Shown here: positions 8,863 to 17,392 of the stretch, piece by piece | How positions within the stretch are numbered: the stretch's first letter is position 1 | Layout of the letters: the number at the start of each line of letters is the position of its first letter | Source: DASPKM01 sp035628135 | GTDB taxonomy: Bacteria > Bacteroidota > Bacteroidia > Chitinophagales > Chitinophagaceae | Assembly (NCBI GenBank): GCA_035628135.1 | Contig: DASPKM010000001.1 | Coordinates: 310,001-374,000 of the forward strand | Length of the DNA: 64,000 nt | Reading direction: 5' to 3' | Position numbers and translations under genes: made by a program | Notes under the pieces: generated by a model | Databases searched by the model: none | Told to the model about the DNA's origin: nothing | What the model saw: the letters and a program-made list of their open reading frames with translations, nothing else

Positions 8863-10950
8863 ATTCTTCACAAGGCGGATAGTTTGCATCACTTCGCCAT
8901 TCTTCAACGCCTTCACAAAGTATACGCCTGAAGGCAGCCTCGACGCATTCCAATACACAGTGTAGGTGCCGGACTGCTGCTGTTGGTTTACCAGCACATT
9001 CACCTGGTTACCTCTTCCATCGAACACTTCGATGCTGATATGTCCAGGTTCATCGAGCCGGTAACGGATGGTGGTGGTATTGTTGAACGGATTAGGGGCC
9101 GATGCAACGAATAGCTCGGGTGCCATGATGCCAAGGCGCGAGCTGGGAGGTAAAATGGGCGGTTGTGTGTAATCTACCTCCAGGCCTGCGCAGTTGCACG
9201 TTCCGGGCCAGGGAGTTTGTACATAGGGAAACCCTGATTTAAAGCTGGTATCGTTGGCGCTTACACCTGTATTGTATGTGAGCACGCCCAGCAGGTTCGG
9301 TGTTACAGGACTTGGACCGCCCGCATAGTCATCATAAGGCAGGCCGATGGCCGCCAATACCAAACCGCTTACCGCTTGCAATTCAATCCGCGTAACGTCA
9401 TCTTCCAATCTTCTGCCATTGGGAAATCCATCCATGTTCGGGATAAACTGCAGCGAGGTGTTGGTATTATAAGCAGGATCGGTTAATCCCAATACCGCGG
9501 CTTGTATCAAACCCAGCGAACTGAATTTGGGATCGTTGCGCGGCGTAGGGGGAACGGCCATGTTTAACCGAAGCATATCGCCGCCGTTGGGAAGGAAATT
9601 GTTGATGAAAGGTTTTCCTGCCGCAAGGGGATTGCCGTTTTTGCCAGTGGCGAGTTGATAAGGTATTAAATTAGGAACGCCTGTGTGAAAGATCGGCCAA
9701 AGGTCAACCGATCTTGGCTTGCCCGGGCCTGGCAATAATAAATTACCTGCAATGGCATCATCCAGCGCGGTGCCCGCAACAGCCGCCGAACCCTTCAATG
9801 CAAACAATCCATCTTTTCCATTCCTGAAATCGAATGCACCGAGTGAATTGGTTTGTATACGCAAAGGTGCAAAGGCCGGCACCGCTCCGCCAAACTGGCT
9901 ATCATCCATATACAATGCCAGCTCAGGATTGTAGAAATAATCCGCGAACACATCGTAACCAAGACTCGGATCAAAATTTAAACCCGCTTCCTGGTACGGG
10001 GTAAGTGAATTCCAAAGGTCCTTCCTGCCAATGGAAACAACTGCTTCATTGGTAAGCGGCATTCCCAGCCTCGATACCTGCACCCATGCGCCCGTGTGCG
10101 ATTCGGTGCCATTGGGGTTCAGTGTCCTGATCTTTTGCCTGCTGGCCGATGCCCATACACCGATCACGTAATCAGGGTCGAGGATATTAGCTGCTTGTGC
10201 AACTGGTTTGTTGTCTTTTTGCAGGCTCGCAATGTCGATCTGCATCACGATGGAAGAAACGTTCTTGCACTTCACGCCATCCACGGGTGGAGGCGTTGCG
10301 GTACGCGGCGCATCACCCAGGTCGAAGATGCCGCCGAGGTCAACAAAGAATGGATCGTCGGCGGTGCCGCAGAATACTTTTTCGCCGCTGCTCGCCGTAA
10401 AAATGCTGTTGTTGATAAGTGAGTTGTAGTCCGGGGCATTCAAACCAACGGGAGAGCTGATGGAGCGGGGCCCGATGTTCGGCGGAGGCACGGTGCCTTT
10501 GTCGATAACGGTTTGAAAGTTCACGCCGCCATCCACGCTTTTCTCCAGCTTATAATACGTATTCAGGTTGCGCTTGCCGAGGCGTATATTGAAAAAGGTA
10601 CTGGAATCTTCGTTCACTTTGCTGAACGTAAACCGGTACACAATGTCGTCGCCGTTGAAATACGTGTTGTTGGCCACATTGTTGTCGATGTGTATTTCAT
10701 AGCGGATATTTTCTCCGAAGGAATAATAGTTAGGGCCACCCTGCGGCAATTGGAAAGGAACGTAGTTGGCTACGATGGTGATCTTGTTGGGATCGTCGGG
10801 ATTACGGAATGCATACAGGTCGGTATTGTCTGCATTGGGATCGGCCAGGATCAGCGGAGCCTCCCGGTGGCTTGATGCCCATGCGGGCACCGGTATCATA
10901 TTGATGAGCATGAGGGCCAGGAAAACGGCCGCGTATATTTTTCGTTTCAT
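8860..10950 (-). CDS. DUF4331 protein with C-terminal T9SS sorting domain
   Basis: Secreted protein of 696 residues from ATG 10950 (MKRKIYAAVFLALML; an ATG at 10962 is also possible). The signal peptide ends at WA, and the mature protein starts ASSHREAPLILADPNADNTD, the hallmark start of DUF4331. The family body runs to about residue 590, with repeated landmarks FFVDLGGIFDLGDAPR and RRLEDDVTRIELQAV. The final 80 residues are a type A T9SS C-terminal domain (APNPFNNTTTIRYRL, then ISIEVFDGRGN, SGVYFVKAL, IRLVKN), so it should cross the outer membrane through T9SS and be attached or released by PorU. A tandem paralogue lies 26-38 bp upstream. The stop codon falls in an AT-rich repeat. Biochemical role of DUF4331 is not known to me. 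Confidence 0.9.
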   Translation of the reverse strand: MKRKIYAAVFLALMLINMIPVPAWASSHREAPLILADPNADNTDLYAFRNPDDPNKITIVANYVPFQLPQGGPNYYSFGENIRYEIHIDNNVANNTYFNGDDIVYRFTFSKVNEDSSTFFNIRLGKRNLNTYYKLEKSVDGGVNFQTVIDKGTVPPPNIGPRSISSPVGLNAPDYNSLINNSIFTASSGEKVFCGTADDPFFVDLGGIFDLGDAPRTATPPPVDGVKCKNVSSIVMQIDIASLQKDNKPVAQAANILDPDYVIGVWASASRQKIRTLNPNGTESHTGAWVQVSRLGMPLTNEAVVSIGRKDLWNSLTPYQEAGLNFDPSLGYDVFADYFYNPELALYMDDSQFGGAVPAFAPLRIQTNSLGAFDFRNGKDGLFALKGSAAVAGTALDDAIAGNLLLPGPGKPRSVDLWPIFHTGVPNLIPYQLATGKNGNPLAAGKPFINNFLPNGGDMLRLNMAVPPTPRNDPKFSSLGLIQAAVLGLTDPAYNTNTSLQFIPNMDGFPNGRRLEDDVTRIELQAVSGLVLAAIGLPYDDYAGGPSPVTPNLLGVLTYNTGVSANDTSFKSGFPYVQTPWPGTCNCAGLEVDYTQPPILPPSSRLGIMAPELFVASAPNPFNNTTTIRYRLDEPGHISIEVFDGRGNQVNVLVNQQQQSGTYTVYWNASRLPSGVYFVKALKNGEVMQTIRLVKN

Positions 10951-10988
10951 ACAATTAATCATTTTCGGTTGAACATGTCAGTTATCCA

Positions 10989-12764
10989 TTATTGTTGCCT
11001 TACAGATGTGCCTCTCCATGGCGTTTGCACATAGGGGAACGATGACTGGAAAGTGGTATCGTTCTTTTCCACGCCTGTAGAGTATTGCAGTGTATTGATG
11101 AGTTGATTGGTTACCGGCGACTGCGCAGGATTGGCGGGATTGTAATCATCGTACCATAACCCGATGGCAGCCAGCACCACGCCACCCACGGCTTGCAGTT
11201 CTATACGTGTAACATCATCCTCCAGCCTTCTGCCATTGGGGAATCCATCCATGTTGGGAATGAATTGAAGCGCGGTACTGGTATTGTACATCGGGTCGGT
11301 CAGGCCCAACACTGCTGCCTGCACCAGGCCGAGGGAACTGAACTTCGGATGGTTGCGGGGCGTAGGTGGAACGGCCATGTTTAACCGAAGCATGTCCCCG
11401 CCGTTGGGAAGAAAATTATTGATGAAAGGTTTGCCCGCTGCAAGCGGGTTTCCATTTTTACCGGTAGCTAATTGATATGGCCTGATATTGGGAACACCCG
11501 TATGGAATATCGGCCACAGGTCAACGGAGCGTGGTTTATCAGGTCCCGCAAGCAATAGATTTCCGAAGGCCGCATCGTCCAGCGCAGTGCCTGCCACCGC
11601 CGCCGTTCCTTTCAAAGGAAACAATCCCGGCGCTCCATTCCTGAAATCAAATTGGTTCAGCGAATGCGATTGAACACGCAGTGCTTTGAATGCCGGCACT
11701 GCGCCTCCGAACTTCGTATCATCCATGTACAGCGCCAGTTCGGGGTTATAGAAATATTTACCGAAGGTGGAAAGATTGGCCAGGTCCTGGTAAGGGGTGA
11801 TCGCGTTCCAATAATCTTTATGGCCGAGTGCAACCACGGCTTCATTGGTCAATGGCATGCCCAGCCGCGATACTTGTATCCAGTCGCCTGACTCTGCAAA
11901 GGTTCCGCCGCCGTTCGGGTTGAAAGGCGAGCCGCCAACGGGAGAGTTCAGCGTTTTAATTGCGCGCCTGCTGGCCGATGCCCATACGCCGATCACATAA
12001 TCTGGATCGAGAATATTGGCTGCCTGCGCTGCAGGCTTTCCGTCTTTTTGCAGGGACGCGATATCGATCTCAAGACAAATGGCGTGCACATTGTAACGTG
12101 CTATGCCGTCGCGCGGCTTGCTGCCCTGCCTCGGTGCGTCGCCCAAATCGAATATTCCGCCAAGATCAACGAAGAAGGGATCGTCCGCAGGCCCGCAGAA
12201 TATTTTTTCTCCCGAGCTCGCCGTGGCAATAGCGCCTGTCATCAGCGTATTGTAATTGGGCGCATTTAAACCCGCGGGCCCTTCAATGCTGCGCGGCCCG
12301 ATATTATTCGGTGGTACGATACCGTTAGTTACGATGGTGGAAAAGCTGTTACCTCCATTCGTGCTCTTTTCGCAGGTATAGGTAGTATACAGGTTTTGCT
12401 TGCCCAACCGGATGTTGAAAAAAGTGGTAGGGTCCTGGTTCACCTGCATAAAGCTGAACCGGTAAATGATGTCATCGCCTGCCGTGGCAATGTTGTTATC
12501 GATATGCACTTCGTAGCGCACGTTGCTGCTGAAGCTATAATAATTAGGTCCGCCCTGCGGCGCTTCGGCAGGAATGAAATTGGCGATGATGATGACCTTG
12601 TCGGGGTTTTGGGGGCTGCGGAACGCATACAGGTCGGTATTGTCCGCATAGGGGTCGTTCGAGATCATAGGCGCTTCCCGGTGGCTGGAAGACATTAATA
12701 GCATCGAAAAACTGAAAACAGAAAAAATTTTCAGCCACCGTTTCGTGGTAGACATTCTTTTCAT
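10989..12764 (-). CDS. DUF4331 protein, paralogue without sorting domain
   Basis: Protein of 591 residues closely related to the neighbouring DUF4331 protein; long identical stretches include KNGNPLAAGKPFINNFLPNG and the matching FFVDLGGIFDLGDAPR. An N-terminal hydrophobic signal (KIFSVFSFSMLLMS) leads directly into SSHREAPMISNDPYADNTD. Unlike the paralogue it ends soon after the DUF4331 body (PYVQTPWRGTSVRQQ) and has no T9SS tail, so its final location is probably periplasmic rather than cell surface. It starts 12 bp after the stop of the lipoprotein hydrolase gene. The pair looks like a tandem duplication that has diverged, with one copy gaining or losing the tail. Start at ATG 12764; ATG 12755 is also in frame. 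Confidence 0.9.
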   Translation of the reverse strand: MKRMSTTKRWLKIFSVFSFSMLLMSSSHREAPMISNDPYADNTDLYAFRSPQNPDKVIIIANFIPAEAPQGGPNYYSFSSNVRYEVHIDNNIATAGDDIIYRFSFMQVNQDPTTFFNIRLGKQNLYTTYTCEKSTNGGNSFSTIVTNGIVPPNNIGPRSIEGPAGLNAPNYNTLMTGAIATASSGEKIFCGPADDPFFVDLGGIFDLGDAPRQGSKPRDGIARYNVHAICLEIDIASLQKDGKPAAQAANILDPDYVIGVWASASRRAIKTLNSPVGGSPFNPNGGGTFAESGDWIQVSRLGMPLTNEAVVALGHKDYWNAITPYQDLANLSTFGKYFYNPELALYMDDTKFGGAVPAFKALRVQSHSLNQFDFRNGAPGLFPLKGTAAVAGTALDDAAFGNLLLAGPDKPRSVDLWPIFHTGVPNIRPYQLATGKNGNPLAAGKPFINNFLPNGGDMLRLNMAVPPTPRNHPKFSSLGLVQAAVLGLTDPMYNTSTALQFIPNMDGFPNGRRLEDDVTRIELQAVGGVVLAAIGLWYDDYNPANPAQSPVTNQLINTLQYSTGVEKNDTTFQSSFPYVQTPWRGTSVRQQ

Positions 12765-12776
12765 GTGCGTGTGATT

Positions 12777-13616
12777 TTAATGTTTTTTGTATTGCAGCAT
12801 CCATTCATAAATATTCCTGTTGTTTTCCTTGTAGGAGGGATGGGTGGCCCTGGACCAGGCATCGTGCCCCAGCAAACCGGTGGAGTCTGGGAAGATGGTA
12901 AGCCTGGCCGCATTCATAGGATGGTGGCCGTTGATCATATCGACGAAATCCTTTGTTTCCCGCATGCTGAACAATGCATCGGGCCTGTTGTGAAAGGCCC
13001 ATACGGGCAGGTTGGCCTGTGCAATGCGCTGGCTTTTGTTTACCAGGTCGTAGTTGGGTGCTCCCGAAATGGGAACAATGGCCGCCAGTTTGTTTGCAAA
13101 GGCCGCTCCAAAGTCAAAGGCCATGCGGCCTCCCAGGCTAAACCCGCATACATATATCCTGGTGCTGTCTATCCTGTAGGTCTTTGCGGCATGGTCAAGG
13201 AAAGAAGCGATCGCATTGTCATCGGGAACGCGGGTAAATTGCGGCGCCAGCACGATAAAAGAATAGTGCGAGCCATCGACAACAAAATCCGCGGGAAACT
13301 TTTTTTCATCCAGCAATTGCGGAATGCCTTCGTTCAATAATAATGGCAGGTCATAGGAGCCATTACCGAACTGTCCCCCGCCATGCAGGAACAGCAGGAG
13401 GGGGTAGGGCCTACTGCTCTCGCTATACCGCGCGGGCAGGGCACGGTAATAACCGCCCACTAGGTCATTTACTTTCTGTGTAACGGGCTTGAATACCGGT
13501 GGATCGGTTTCATACACTTCCGGCATTACACCGTTATCATTATCGTCTTTGCGGCAACCCGCAGTAACGATACAAAACACGATGGCCATCGATAGGCAAA
13601 GCAGTAGCTTTCTCAT
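12777..13616 (-). CDS. Alpha/beta-hydrolase esterase lipoprotein
   Basis: Predicted lipoprotein of 279 residues; start at ATG 13616 (a TTG two codons earlier is unlikely). The signal ends in a lipobox-like IVTAGC, followed by the charged RKDDNDN linker typical of Bacteroidota surface lipoproteins. The hydrolase fold shows an oxyanion motif LLLFLHGGGQFG, the nucleophile elbow GFSLGG, and a late His (GHDAWSRAT) that would complete the Ser-Asp-His triad. It resembles the dienelactone-hydrolase or PHB-depolymerase-like group named 'prolyl oligopeptidase family / phospholipase' in many genomes. It is the first gene of the operon that continues with DUF4331, TPR, receptor and HupE-like genes (12-bp gap to the next). 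Substrate unknown. Confidence 0.85.
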   Translation of the reverse strand: MRKLLLCLSMAIVFCIVTAGCRKDDNDNGVMPEVYETDPPVFKPVTQKVNDLVGGYYRALPARYSESSRPYPLLLFLHGGGQFGNGSYDLPLLLNEGIPQLLDEKKFPADFVVDGSHYSFIVLAPQFTRVPDDNAIASFLDHAAKTYRIDSTRIYVCGFSLGGRMAFDFGAAFANKLAAIVPISGAPNYDLVNKSQRIAQANLPVWAFHNRPDALFSMRETKDFVDMINGHHPMNAARLTIFPDSTGLLGHDAWSRATHPSYKENNRNIYEWMLQYKKH

Positions 13617-13860
13617 CGGCAAAATGAGTTTTTAGGTAACCATAATTGAAACCTGATACGGATGGTATTGCAGAGGATTTTATATAAAAGGGCTGCGGAT
13701 TTGCTGAACAAAGCGTACAAGATGTACGCACGGTAGTTTCAGATAGATTTTAATATGTGAAAATTTTGTGCCCTTTTGTTTGTTAGATGTTTGAAATAAA
13801 ACGCGATAAAAAGGTTAGACGAATAATTACTGCTGAGGAATAATCGTCCACAGAAATTTT

Positions 13861-13896
13861 GCGTGCATGAATTGGGCTGGGTAAGATCATGCACGC
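13861..13896 (-). terminator. Hairpin terminator-like structure
   Basis: Perfect 10-bp inverted repeat GCGTGCATGA / TCATGCACGC with a 16-nt loop, lying just past the stop (13918) of the small minus-strand gene. On the minus strand it is followed by AAAATTTCTG rather than a strong U-run, so efficiency is uncertain; on the plus strand the 3' flank is TTTAATAAA. Confidence 0.6.
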
Positions 13897-13917
13897 TTTA
13901 ATAAATGTGCGCTGCCG

Positions 13918-14199
13918 TTACACCCGCTTTATAATGCGCACATTCATTTCGTTTAAACCATGCAGCAACTGCAGGGTATAAATGCCATAAGGCAGATCGT
14001 TCAGGCCTTCCCATGTAAACTCCTGCGCGTTTTCCGCAAGCTCTGCTTCTACTTTCCGGCATACCGTTCCATGTTCATCCAGTAGTATGGCCTCGATGAG
14101 CCCCTGTAGACAGTGGATGAGCTGAACGGAAAGTGAGTCGGTAAAAATGGGTGTTTTTAGCGTGGCGAAGCCCTGTGTAGAATTCGGTTGGATATTCAT
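13918..14199 (-). CDS. Small stand-alone T9SS sorting-domain-like protein
   Basis: Small protein of 93 residues from ATG 14199 (a TTG at 14226 would extend it). No signal peptide. Its sequence matches the plan of a T9SS type A C-terminal domain: a first strand ending in LIEAILLDEHGTVCRK, a centre with ENAQEFTWEGLNDLPYGIYT and an end LLHGLNEMNVRIIKRV, comparable to the IxVFDxxGKxV - LPxGxYxLxL - xKxxKL pattern. The usual large passenger domain is missing, so it is either a remnant of a larger secreted protein, a stand-alone adaptor, or an expressed small protein of unknown role. It is followed by a good hairpin at 13861-13896, which argues for a real transcription unit. Confidence 0.6.
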   Translation of the reverse strand: MNIQPNSTQGFATLKTPIFTDSLSVQLIHCLQGLIEAILLDEHGTVCRKVEAELAENAQEFTWEGLNDLPYGIYTLQLLHGLNEMNVRIIKRV

Positions 14200-14555
14200 A
14201 GGCTTTGGATTGGATTTGTTAATCAAATTAAGAAACTATTTGCCATCCATGCAATCGTATTTCAACTACGCGGCAATGTATTTATGCTTGCTTCCGGGGG
14301 TAATTTTCTGCAAAAACAGGGCTTTTTAAGCGTAGACTGCGGCTATTACCCCCCGCTGGCCGCCTACCCTTCGGCAGGGCGGGGGATGCGGTACGATGCA
14401 TCATCTATTCCTTTATTTTTCTGTTAACATCCTTTCGCTGTTTATGCACATCTAACTAAATAACGAGCGGTAAACAATTTCAAAAATACCTGTACGTTAT
14501 TTTTGATAATAAATTTTTACCCAAAGGACTATTTATTACCGAACCCTCTATCTGT
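14200..14555. other. Intergenic region with GC-rich palindrome and promoter
   Basis: This 356-bp stretch lies between divergent genes. It holds a GC-rich inverted repeat (CCCCCGC at 14350-14356 against GCGGGGG at 14379-14385, inner part CCCTTCGGCAGGG) resembling a REP-like element, and, in the AT-rich 3' half, a -7 promoter match before the glycosidase gene. No open frame with coding character. Confidence 0.5.
14498..14505 (+). promoter_or_regulatory. -7 element TATTTTTG before GH5-like gene
   Basis: Exact match to the Bacteroidota -7 consensus TAnnTTTG in an AT-rich stretch, about 50 bp before the ATG at 14556. No clear -33 TTTG at the usual 19-bp spacing. Confidence 0.45.
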
Positions 14556-15683
14556 ATGTTAACCGTAAAATTATCAGGATCCGTAACAGAACCTGACCCT
14601 CAGTTAGCCGGCCGTTGGTCGGCAGAAAGAGCCAACGCCTGGTATGAAGAACATGGCTGGCTCGCCGGATGCAATTACATCCCCAGCAGCGCGATCAATC
14701 AATTAGAAATGTGGCAGCCCGAGACCTTCGATCCCGTACGGATCGATATGGAGCTTGGCTGGGCCGAAAGCCTTGGATTTAACACCATCCGCGTGTTCCT
14801 GCACCATTTATTATGGGAGCAGGACCCCCTTGGCTTTCTGCACCGCCTCGACCAGTTCCTGGCCATTGCGCACAGGCGCCAGCTGGGCACCATGTTCGTA
14901 TTGTTCGATGCAGTATGGGACCCCTATCCCTTACTGGGCAAACAACCCGATCCCAAACCCGGCGTACACAACTCCGGTTGGGTGCAAAGCCCCGGCTTTC
15001 ACATTTTAAAAGATACCTCTAAGTACGACGCCCTCCAGGGTTACGTAGAAGGGGTGGTGGGCCGCTTTGGCAAAGACCCCCGCGTGGTGATCTGGGACCT
15101 GTTCAATGAGCCCGACAATATCAACAAGACCAGCTACAACGATTGCGGTTATGGCGTTGAAAAAGCAGAGCTGTCGATGCACCTGCTTAAAAAAACCATT
15201 ACCTGGGTAAGGGCGCTTAATCCCATTCAACCGCTTACTGCCGCTCCGTGGAAGGACGATGACTGGAGCGATCATGGACAATTATCGCCCCTGGATAATT
15301 ACATGTTTACGCATTCCGATGTTATCAGCTTCCATTGTTACGAGAACAAGGCCGGCATCGAAAGCAGGATAAGGGCATTGAAGCAGTTCAACAGGCCTAT
15401 ATTCTGTACCGAATACATGGCCCGTCCCTTCGGCAGCACCTTCGAAGAAGTGATGCCGTTGCTGAAAGAGCACAATGTAGGATGCTATAACTGGGGTTTT
15501 GTTGCAGGCAAAACACAAACGCATTATCCCTGGGACTCCTGGGCTAACAGCTACGCTACCGAGCCCGAGCTTTGGTTCCACGACATTTTCCGTGAAAACG
15601 GCGTAGCGTACGACCCCAAAGAAGTAGAAGTGATCCGCGAGCTTACCCGCAAGGAAGTTCGGGCTTACCAGAAAGTGGCTTAA
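14556..15683 (+). CDS. GH5-like glycoside hydrolase (cellulase/xylanase-type)
   Basis: TIM-barrel glycosidase of 375 residues. The acid/base Glu is in VVIWDLFNEPD (about residues 175-185) and the nucleophile Glu in RPIFCTEYMARP (about 283-294); RVFLHH near 90 and ISFHCYEN near 262 fit the conserved Arg and His/Tyr positions of clan GH-A. Often named 1,4-beta-xylanase in Bacteroidota. Unlike most secreted polysaccharide hydrolases it has no signal peptide: the N-terminus MLTVKLSGSVTEPD is polar. It may therefore act on imported oligosaccharides or intracellular glycosides. It stands alone, flanked by an upstream -7 element and a strong hairpin at 15698. Clan is fairly sure, substrate is not. 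Confidence 0.85.
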   Translation: MLTVKLSGSVTEPDPQLAGRWSAERANAWYEEHGWLAGCNYIPSSAINQLEMWQPETFDPVRIDMELGWAESLGFNTIRVFLHHLLWEQDPLGFLHRLDQFLAIAHRRQLGTMFVLFDAVWDPYPLLGKQPDPKPGVHNSGWVQSPGFHILKDTSKYDALQGYVEGVVGRFGKDPRVVIWDLFNEPDNINKTSYNDCGYGVEKAELSMHLLKKTITWVRALNPIQPLTAAPWKDDDWSDHGQLSPLDNYMFTHSDVISFHCYENKAGIESRIRALKQFNRPIFCTEYMARPFGSTFEEVMPLLKEHNVGCYNWGFVAGKTQTHYPWDSWANSYATEPELWFHDIFRENGVAYDPKEVEVIRELTRKEVRAYQKVA

Positions 15684-15697
15684 TAGAATGATTTTGT

Positions 15698-15730
15698 TTG
15701 TGGCCTGCAGTCGCCAACTGCAGGCCACAA
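15698..15730. terminator. Strong hairpin terminator after GH5-like gene
   Basis: Perfect 13-bp inverted repeat TTGTGGCCTGCAG / CTGCAGGCCACAA with a 7-nt loop (TCGCCAA), 15 bp past the GH5-like stop, followed by CTATTTTACTT on the plus strand and by ACAAAATC on the minus strand. It could end transcription from both directions between the convergent GH5-like gene and the hydrolase pseudogene. Confidence 0.8.
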
Positions 15731-15739
15731 CTATTTTAC

Positions 15740-16472
15740 TTACTCTATCAACGCTTCGTACGCCCGTACATGGTAGTATTGATATCCCTTTGAATCCTTA
15801 TAGGTGCCGCCTTTTTCAGATACCACGGGCTTGCTGTCAGCAAGGCCACGCTATCGTTGTAGGCAAATACGTTCAAGGTTTGTTGCTTGTTTAAATTCAG
15901 CCACAGGAACAATTTGGCGCATGCAATGAATCATAGCCATAGTTGCTGTCGAGGAAGCTGATCCTTTCCACATAAGCGGGAACGCTCGCATACGAATCGA
16001 TGAACCCGAAAACAAAGCAGCCTCCGCCCACTATGGCAGTTAAGATATACAACGTGGTCGCGTTTGTTTACCTAAGCCCGTATGGTATCCACGATCTTCG
16101 GAATGCGTTGCTGAAAATCGGGATGGTTCCTTTTCCATAGGCGCCAGCTTTTATAACTATTTTCCAGGTATGCTACGTGAATACGGTCGTGCACGAGCGC
16201 TTGCCGTATAAATGCTGTTTGGGCGCGGATGTGCTGGATGTTAAATGCCAGTCGTCATTTGCTTCCATTTTTTTTCCCATGGTTTGCTCCGTGGTATTGC
16301 CATTCGGCAATGCATAAATTATAATGACGTCCCTGCCCTTTATCAACTTATGAGGGGCCGCATCGATAGTAATGCGCACATCGTCCATCGAAAAAGAATG
16401 ATTTGTATGGTGTGCTGGTAACCGCACTGCAATAAAACTGATTAAGAAAATAGAGAGGACGTGCTTTGACAA
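15740..16472 (-). pseudogene. Decayed serine hydrolase/esterase gene
   Basis: Coding-like sequence runs on the minus strand in shifting frames. Frame 1 from about 16472: signal-like KHVLSIFLISFIAV, then KGRDVIIIYALPNGNTTEQ and MEANDDWH. Near 16245 a shift is needed to continue as FNIQHIRAQTAFIRQALVH, AYLENSYKSWRLWKRNHPDF and KIVDTIRA, then an in-frame TAG at 16074-16072. The same frame reads on to VVYLNCHSG (16035-16027), after which a second shift gives GGGCFVFGFIDSYASVPAYV and SNYGYDSLH. A further shift near the end restores SEKGGTYKDSKGYQYYHVRA and LIE-stop at 15740. The HSGGG segment would be the nucleophile elbow. At least three frameshifts plus one stop make this a dead gene; shortening near the end suggests small deletions too. 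The former product was probably an exported alpha/beta hydrolase. Confidence 0.8.
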
Positions 16473-16521
16473 GACGAGGTTTCTTTTCCTGAAGATATAG
16501 AAGCGGCCGGCACGATTGCCG

Positions 16522-17385
16522 CTAACCCGCAAATTTGCGCACGCAAATTTCCAGGCTTTCTTTCCAATGCGCTATAGGCACCAGGAAGGTGGAAGCGATC
16601 TTTGTTTTATCCAGCAACGAATACTGCGGGCGTTTGGCGGGCGTTGGATATTGCGAGGAGGGAATGGGGTTTACCTGGCAGCGGCTGCCGGTGAGGTCTT
16701 TAATGGCCAGCGCAAATTCGTACCAACTGATCCTGCCTTCGTTACTATAATGAAATATGCCGCTGGCCGGCGCGTCCTGGGTAATAATATGCATGATCAC
16801 CTGTGCCAGGTCCGCGGCATACGTGGGCGAACCCACCTGGTCGTCTACCACATTGATGCTTTCTTTCTCCTTCATTAATCGCATCATGGTCTTTACGAAG
16901 TTGTTGCCGAAGAATGAATATACCCATGATGTCCTGATGATGATGGCGTCCGGATTGTATTGCATTACCAAGCGTTCGCCTCTCAGCTTGCTGAGGCCGT
17001 ATGCATTAATGGGGGCAGTGGCATCGCTTTCGCGGTAAGGTTGCGCCGACGAGCCGTTGAACACGTAATCGGTGGAAATATGAATGAACCTGGTACCGTA
17101 TTCGGCGCAGGTTTCGGCAAGTATCCCCGCAGCAGCGGCATTGATGGCCATCGCCAGGTCTATTTCGGTTTCTGCTTTGTCAACGGCCGTATAGGCCGCA
17201 CAATTCACGCACCATTGCGGGTGGTATCGTTCAAATGCCGCTTGCACACTGTCTGCATTGCTGATGGAAAGTTCCTGCTTCGACAAAAAAATGAACGCAT
17301 AACCGGGATAACCGGTTTGCAGCTCACGGAACTCATTGCCAAGTTGACCGTTGGCCCCGGTTACAAGAATGATAGGTTTTGACAT
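16522..17385 (-). CDS. rfbD: dTDP-4-dehydrorhamnose reductase
   Basis: Last step of dTDP-L-rhamnose synthesis: NAD(P)H-dependent reduction of dTDP-4-dehydro-L-rhamnose, cytoplasmic. The protein has 287 residues, the normal length. Rossmann motif VTGANGQLGNEF (8-19), catalytic Tyr-x3-Lys in INAYGLSKLRGE (about 130), upstream Thr/Ser in HISTDYVFNG, and substrate motif KRPQYSLLDKTKI near the C-terminus. It follows rfbC by 7 bp and is the last gene of the nucleotide-sugar operon. Confidence 0.96.
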   Translation of the reverse strand: MSKPIILVTGANGQLGNEFRELQTGYPGYAFIFLSKQELSISNADSVQAAFERYHPQWCVNCAAYTAVDKAETEIDLAMAINAAAAGILAETCAEYGTRFIHISTDYVFNGSSAQPYRESDATAPINAYGLSKLRGERLVMQYNPDAIIIRTSWVYSFFGNNFVKTMMRLMKEKESINVVDDQVGSPTYAADLAQVIMHIITQDAPASGIFHYSNEGRISWYEFALAIKDLTGSRCQVNPIPSSQYPTPAKRPQYSLLDKTKIASTFLVPIAHWKESLEICVRKFAG

Positions 17386-17392
17386 GCGGTAA

